DNA of 64,000 nucleotides, taken from NCBI RefSeq assembly GCF_006547145.1, contig NZ_CP041244.1, forward strand, positions 1,178,001 through 1,242,000, in the 5' to 3' direction. Within the stretch, counting starts at the first letter, position 1; the number at the start of each line of letters is the position of its first letter. The position numbers and the translations under genes are program-made. The notes below the pieces were generated by a model, which was given only the letters and a program-made list of their open reading frames with translations, was not told the origin of the DNA and did no database searches. Shown here piece after piece: positions 60,990-64,000 of the stretch. This DNA is from Actinomadura sp. WMMA1423 (GTDB lineage: Bacteria; Actinomycetota; Actinomycetes; Streptosporangiales; Streptosporangiaceae).

Positions 60990-61142
60990 ATGAGAACGTC
61001 TGTGTCGGCCCCTCGTCTCGAGCACCTGCGCGAGCCCCTCGGCGTCGGATCGCCACATCCGCGGCTGTCATGGGTGACCGAGACCGCTCAGAGCGGGTGG
61101 CGGCAGGCGGCATACGAGATCGGAGCACGCGGCGAACGCGAC
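60990..61142 (+). pseudogene. Truncated GH78 alpha-L-rhamnosidase (N-terminal 51 codons)
   Basis: From ATG 60990 the frame reads LEHLREPLGVGSPHPRLSW and TAQSGWRQAAYEIGAR, the standard opening of GH78 rhamnosidases (compare DEPHPRLSWKLRD and QSDYRLRLE in the intact gene at 54171-56891). After about residue 51 likeness ends and the frame runs into the MFS gene in the wrong frame. About 850 codons are missing, so the gene is a deletion remnant that kept its promoter and LacI operators. Confidence 0.6.
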
Positions 61143-61176
61143 GCCCCACCCACCCCTCGGAGGAGGGACCACCCCC

Positions 61177-62634
61177 ATGACATCGACCGCCTCCACCTCC
61201 CCTCAGAGAGCGGAGGGCACGGGCTTCACGGCGCGCCATGCGCTGCTGCTGATCGCCCTGCTCTGGCCCGCCCAACTGCTCTCCGTCATCGGGCTGCTCG
61301 CCGGCAACGCCCAATCAAAGATCGCGCTCCACTTCCACACGACGCAGATCGCCTGGTTCATCCTGGTCGGCTCGCTGATCGGCGCGTTCTTCACCCCGTT
61401 CGCGATGAAGGCGGCGGACCTGTACGGCAAGCGGCGGGTCATGCTCGTCCTCACCGTGCTGGGTCTGATCGGAGACCTGGTCTCGGCCCTCGCGCCGAAC
61501 TACACCGCCCTTCTGATCGGTCGTGGCGTGGCAGGGTTCTACGCGCCGATCGCCGCCCTGGTGTTCGCCATCGCGAGGGACGTCTTCCCTCCCCGTCTCG
61601 TCGGGCCTGCCAGCGGCCTCATCGGCGGCGGGGTGGGCCTCGTCGCGCTGTTCGGCCCGTTCCTGTCCGGATGGCTCCTCGACGACCATGGCTGGCGCAG
61701 CGTCATGTGGTTCCTCGTCGCGGCGTCCGCCGTGAGCCTGGCACTGCTGCTGGCCTTCGTCCCGGAGAGCCCCGTCCGGGCGGAGCGCACGCCCATGGAC
61801 TGGGCCGGCGGCCTGTTGCTGGGCGCAGGCATCACCGCCATCGTGTACGGCGTCGGCAAGGGAAGCGACTGGGGCTGGACCAGCAGCGCGTTCCTCGCCT
61901 TCGTCATCGGCGGGGCGGTGGCGATCACCGCCTTCGTCGTGGTGGAGAGCCGGGTCGCTCACCCCCTCTACGAGCTCTCCATGCTCTCCCGGCGGTCCGT
62001 CTGGTCCGTCTTCCTGGCGACGGCTCTGCTCGCAGGGACCGTACTGTCCGCCGGAACCATCAGCCAGCTGCTCGGCCTGATGCCGAAGATCCCCACCATC
62101 TCCGACGGACTGGGCTTCAGCGCGACCAAGCTGGCCTGGATCGGCGCACCGGCCAGCGTCGTGATCGTCCTGGTGGCGATCGCGACGGGGTGGCTCGCCC
62201 GCCGCACGGACAGCCGGCTCCTGTTGGCGGCCGGAGCACTGTTCGCCGCGTTCGGCTACGGGCTCTCGGCACGGTTCCACGACACCGTGCCGCAGCTCAT
62301 GATGGTGGGGATCGTGACGGCGGTCGGACTCGGAACGATCGTCGCCCTGGTCCCCGTCATGGTGATCGAGGTGGTGTCGCCGACCGAGCAGGCACGGGCC
62401 AACGGCCTGCAGAACATGATGCAGGGCACGCTCCTCACCGTGGTGACGCAGTTGATCTTCGTCGTGCTGGCTCAGGACGGCAGGGTGCTGAAGGGCACCC
62501 AGTTCTACCTGGACAGCGGCTTCACCAACGGCTTCTGGCTGGCCGCCGGGTTCGCCGCCGCCGGCCTGCTGGCCGTGGGGCTGATCCCTGGGCTGCGCCG
62601 CCTCGAGGAGGCGAGAACCGGCGAGGGAGCCTGA
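61177..62634 (+). CDS. MFS transporter (drug/sugar efflux or uptake type)
   Basis: 485 aa from ATG 61177 with GGAGGAGGG about 10 bases upstream. Around 14 hydrophobic segments; motif A-like MKAADLYGKRRVML after helix 2 and a GPFLSGWLLDDHGWRSVMW after helix 4-6 place it in the DHA2-like 14-helix group. The second half has a long loop LSMLSRRSV. Proton-coupled transport of an unknown compound. It sits behind the rhamnosidase remnant and is probably read from the LacI-controlled promoter. Confidence 0.85.
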   Translation: MTSTASTSPQRAEGTGFTARHALLLIALLWPAQLLSVIGLLAGNAQSKIALHFHTTQIAWFILVGSLIGAFFTPFAMKAADLYGKRRVMLVLTVLGLIGDLVSALAPNYTALLIGRGVAGFYAPIAALVFAIARDVFPPRLVGPASGLIGGGVGLVALFGPFLSGWLLDDHGWRSVMWFLVAASAVSLALLLAFVPESPVRAERTPMDWAGGLLLGAGITAIVYGVGKGSDWGWTSSAFLAFVIGGAVAITAFVVVESRVAHPLYELSMLSRRSVWSVFLATALLAGTVLSAGTISQLLGLMPKIPTISDGLGFSATKLAWIGAPASVVIVLVAIATGWLARRTDSRLLLAAGALFAAFGYGLSARFHDTVPQLMMVGIVTAVGLGTIVALVPVMVIEVVSPTEQARANGLQNMMQGTLLTVVTQLIFVVLAQDGRVLKGTQFYLDSGFTNGFWLAAGFAAAGLLAVGLIPGLRRLEEARTGEGA

Positions 62635-62724
62635 CTTCGCCCCGGCCAGGATGTTCTCTCGTCTCGAACGCCTCATCCAGCGACGTGCTTGCCGGTTGGA
62701 GCGGGGGGCTCGATCCAGTCGGAC

Positions 62725-63894
62725 TCAGACCATGGGTGGTTGGCTTTCGACTGAGAGCTCGCCTGCTCCGTACATGGCCAGGGTGCGGTCGAGATCGTTG
62801 AGGGCGAAGGCCTGGGTGGTGTGGATGTTGCGCCATGCCTGCTCGATGGCGTTGCCGGTGCGGACCACCGCTCCCCCGGAGTGCTCGAAAAGCTGGTCCA
62901 CCGCCGCGGCGGCGCGCTGCGTCGCGACCACCTGATCGCGGCGGATCCGGCGGCGCATGGCCATGGGAATGGGCTGGTCGGTCTCCGCGTAGTGGGTCAG
63001 CTCGCGCATGTCGCGCACGAGTTGCAGCGATGAGGCGTCGATGTCGGCGCTCGCCGCGGCCAGGCGGGCGCTGTTGAAGTCATCGCTGCCGAACTCCAGC
63101 CCCTCCCATGCCATGCCGAGGCGGGCGCGCAACCATCCGACCAGCATGGAGTACGCCCCCTCGGCCATGCCGATGACGGGCGCCGCCGCGGCGACGGCGA
63201 ACATCGACGGGAGCGGCAGCCGGTAGAGCGGCCCGCCGTTCATCTCTTGGCCCGGCGCGGCGCACCGCAGGCACGGCGCGAAGCTGAGCGCGCGGTGGGC
63301 GGGGACGAGGACATCGACGGCGACGAGGTCGTGGGCTGCGGTCGCGCGCAGTCCCACGGTGTCCCAGTTGTGCTCGATCCGCAGGTCTGCCATGGGAACC
63401 AGGAAGGTGGCGAGATCTGCGGGTGAGCCGTCCGCAGCGGCGATCATGCCCCCGAGCAGCGCCCAGTCCGCGTGTTCGCAGCCCGTCGCCCAACTCCAGC
63501 GCCCCTCCAGCCGGTACCCGTCCGGTACCTCGACGACGTGGCCCGTCGCCGCGTAGGCGGCCGTAAGAAGAGCTTCGGGCGCGGAGCCCCACACGTCGTG
63601 CTGCGCCTTGGGGGGAAAGAGGGCCAGATGCCACGCGTGCACTGCGAACCAACTGGTGAGCCAGCCGGTCGACCCGCAGGCCGCCGAGATGTCGCGGATC
63701 ACCTCGAAGAAGTCCACTACTGCGGACTCGGCCCCACCGAAGCCGCTCGGTGCCAGTATCCGGAACACCCCGGCCGAGGCGAGGTCCTCGATCGACGCAT
63801 GCGGAACGGCAAGGTCGCGATCGGCTTGGGCGGCTCTCTCCCGCAGTAGGGGAAGGACGTCGGCAAGCGCCTTTCGCGTCGCTTCGACGGACAT
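62725..63894 (-). CDS. HsaA-type flavin-dependent monooxygenase (acyl-CoA dehydrogenase fold)
   Basis: 389 aa from ATG 63894, with AGAAGGGAG 5 bases upstream; an ATG at 63960 (ATGA overlap with an upstream frame, GAGGAGGAG before it) would add 22 residues. ACAD-like fold: VFRILAPSGFGGAESAVVDFF, ACGSTGWLTSWFAVH, YRLEGRWSWATGCEHADW, and a C-terminal type-2 domain with FEHSGGAVVRTGNAIEQAWRN (the final Arg-Asn-Ile-His segment is typical of group D monooxygenases). These use reduced flavin from a partner reductase to hydroxylate aromatic substrates. Partner and substrate are outside the window. Confidence 0.82.
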   Translation of the reverse strand: MSVEATRKALADVLPLLRERAAQADRDLAVPHASIEDLASAGVFRILAPSGFGGAESAVVDFFEVIRDISAACGSTGWLTSWFAVHAWHLALFPPKAQHDVWGSAPEALLTAAYAATGHVVEVPDGYRLEGRWSWATGCEHADWALLGGMIAAADGSPADLATFLVPMADLRIEHNWDTVGLRATAAHDLVAVDVLVPAHRALSFAPCLRCAAPGQEMNGGPLYRLPLPSMFAVAAAAPVIGMAEGAYSMLVGWLRARLGMAWEGLEFGSDDFNSARLAAASADIDASSLQLVRDMRELTHYAETDQPIPMAMRRRIRRDQVVATQRAAAAVDQLFEHSGGAVVRTGNAIEQAWRNIHTTQAFALNDLDRTLAMYGAGELSVESQPPMV

Positions 63895-63956
63895 CGGTCT
63901 CCCTTCTCCCCGGTGGGCCGGCGGGCCGGCGAGCACCTCGCGGCCGCCGACCACCG

Positions 63957-64000
63957 TCATGGCACCCGCTCCTCCTCACCCGGGACCGGGACCAACCCGT
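63957..64000 (-). CDS. Possible 3' end of an upstream gene
   Basis: The last 14 codons of a frame open to the window edge read GLVPVPGEEERVP then TGA, overlapping an ATG at 63960 (ATGA). Too short to identify; if real it is cotranscribed with the monooxygenase and could be its reductase partner. Confidence 0.25.
   Translation of the reverse strand, partial: GLVPVPGEEERVP

Noticed and set aside
60837..62801. A 654-codon plus-strand open frame over the MFS gene
   Set aside because: Only its part from 60990 to about 61142 resembles a real protein (GH78 start). The rest is the MFS gene read in the wrong frame.

Overview
The window is very GC-rich with strong G/C bias at third codon positions, GTG/TTG starts, ATGA/GTGA stop-start overlaps and many regulator families typical of filamentous actinobacteria. 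Steroid-ring (HIP) catabolism genes, a gylR-type glycerol locus and a c-di-AMP riboswitch before a cell-wall hydrolase suggest an Actinomadura/Thermomonosporaceae-like or related Streptosporangiales chromosome. That placement is inference; no rRNA is present.

Layout. 1-3682: a tight three-gene set (PD-(D/E)XK nuclease with Cys cluster, unknown protein ending in a barrel-like segment, compact SF1 helicase) that looks like a Dna2-type nuclease-helicase split over three genes. 3715-9341: an orphan ABC ATPase, small zinc-ribbon proteins, a hotdog-like protein, a zinc-finger/coiled-coil/proline-rich protein and a proline iminopeptidase. 9338-14915: HrpA-type helicase and, divergently, a membrane Ser/Thr kinase whose outer domain looks like a lytic transglycosylase. 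14924-20184: two SDR genes divergent from echA20-ipdA-ipdB-ipdC, the enzymes that open the last steroid rings. 20246-28481: quinone/aldo-keto reductases with an XRE regulator, then a GntR-associated acyl-CoA catabolic cluster. 28495-35306: glycerol locus with two glycerol kinase genes around an IclR (GylR-like) regulator, plus glpF and glpD. 35303-37106: a MaoC-type dehydratase and an SDR with a textbook MerR-type promoter. 37141-42150: fadE30-ipdF-kstR2-fadA6 and an old-yellow-enzyme gene, the second part of the HIP regulon. 42175-46375: two glycosyltransferase genes of teichoic-acid type. 46513-51125: c-di-AMP riboswitch plus CHAP hydrolase, ANTAR-PAS-PP2C phosphatase, a beta-lactamase-fold lipoprotein and tRNA-Pro.

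Right of tRNA-Pro the codon use is looser and the content accessory: an IS5-like transposase remnant, a GH53-like galactanase, a sugar ABC importer without its ATPase, a GH78 rhamnosidase, AraC and LacI regulators, a truncated second rhamnosidase, an MFS transporter and an HsaA-type flavin monooxygenase. This is most simply read as a pectin/arabinogalactan-type polysaccharide utilisation locus in a possible tRNA-adjacent island.

How parts work together. KstR2 (39492-40109) probably represses both steroid loci through two near-identical 20-bp sites, 18 of 20 bases the same, one before echA20 and one before fadE30. The GylR-like protein has a perfect 17-bp palindrome and a partial copy between gylR and glpF. 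The LacI protein has its own paired operators, and a different LacI-type palindrome precedes the sugar permeases.
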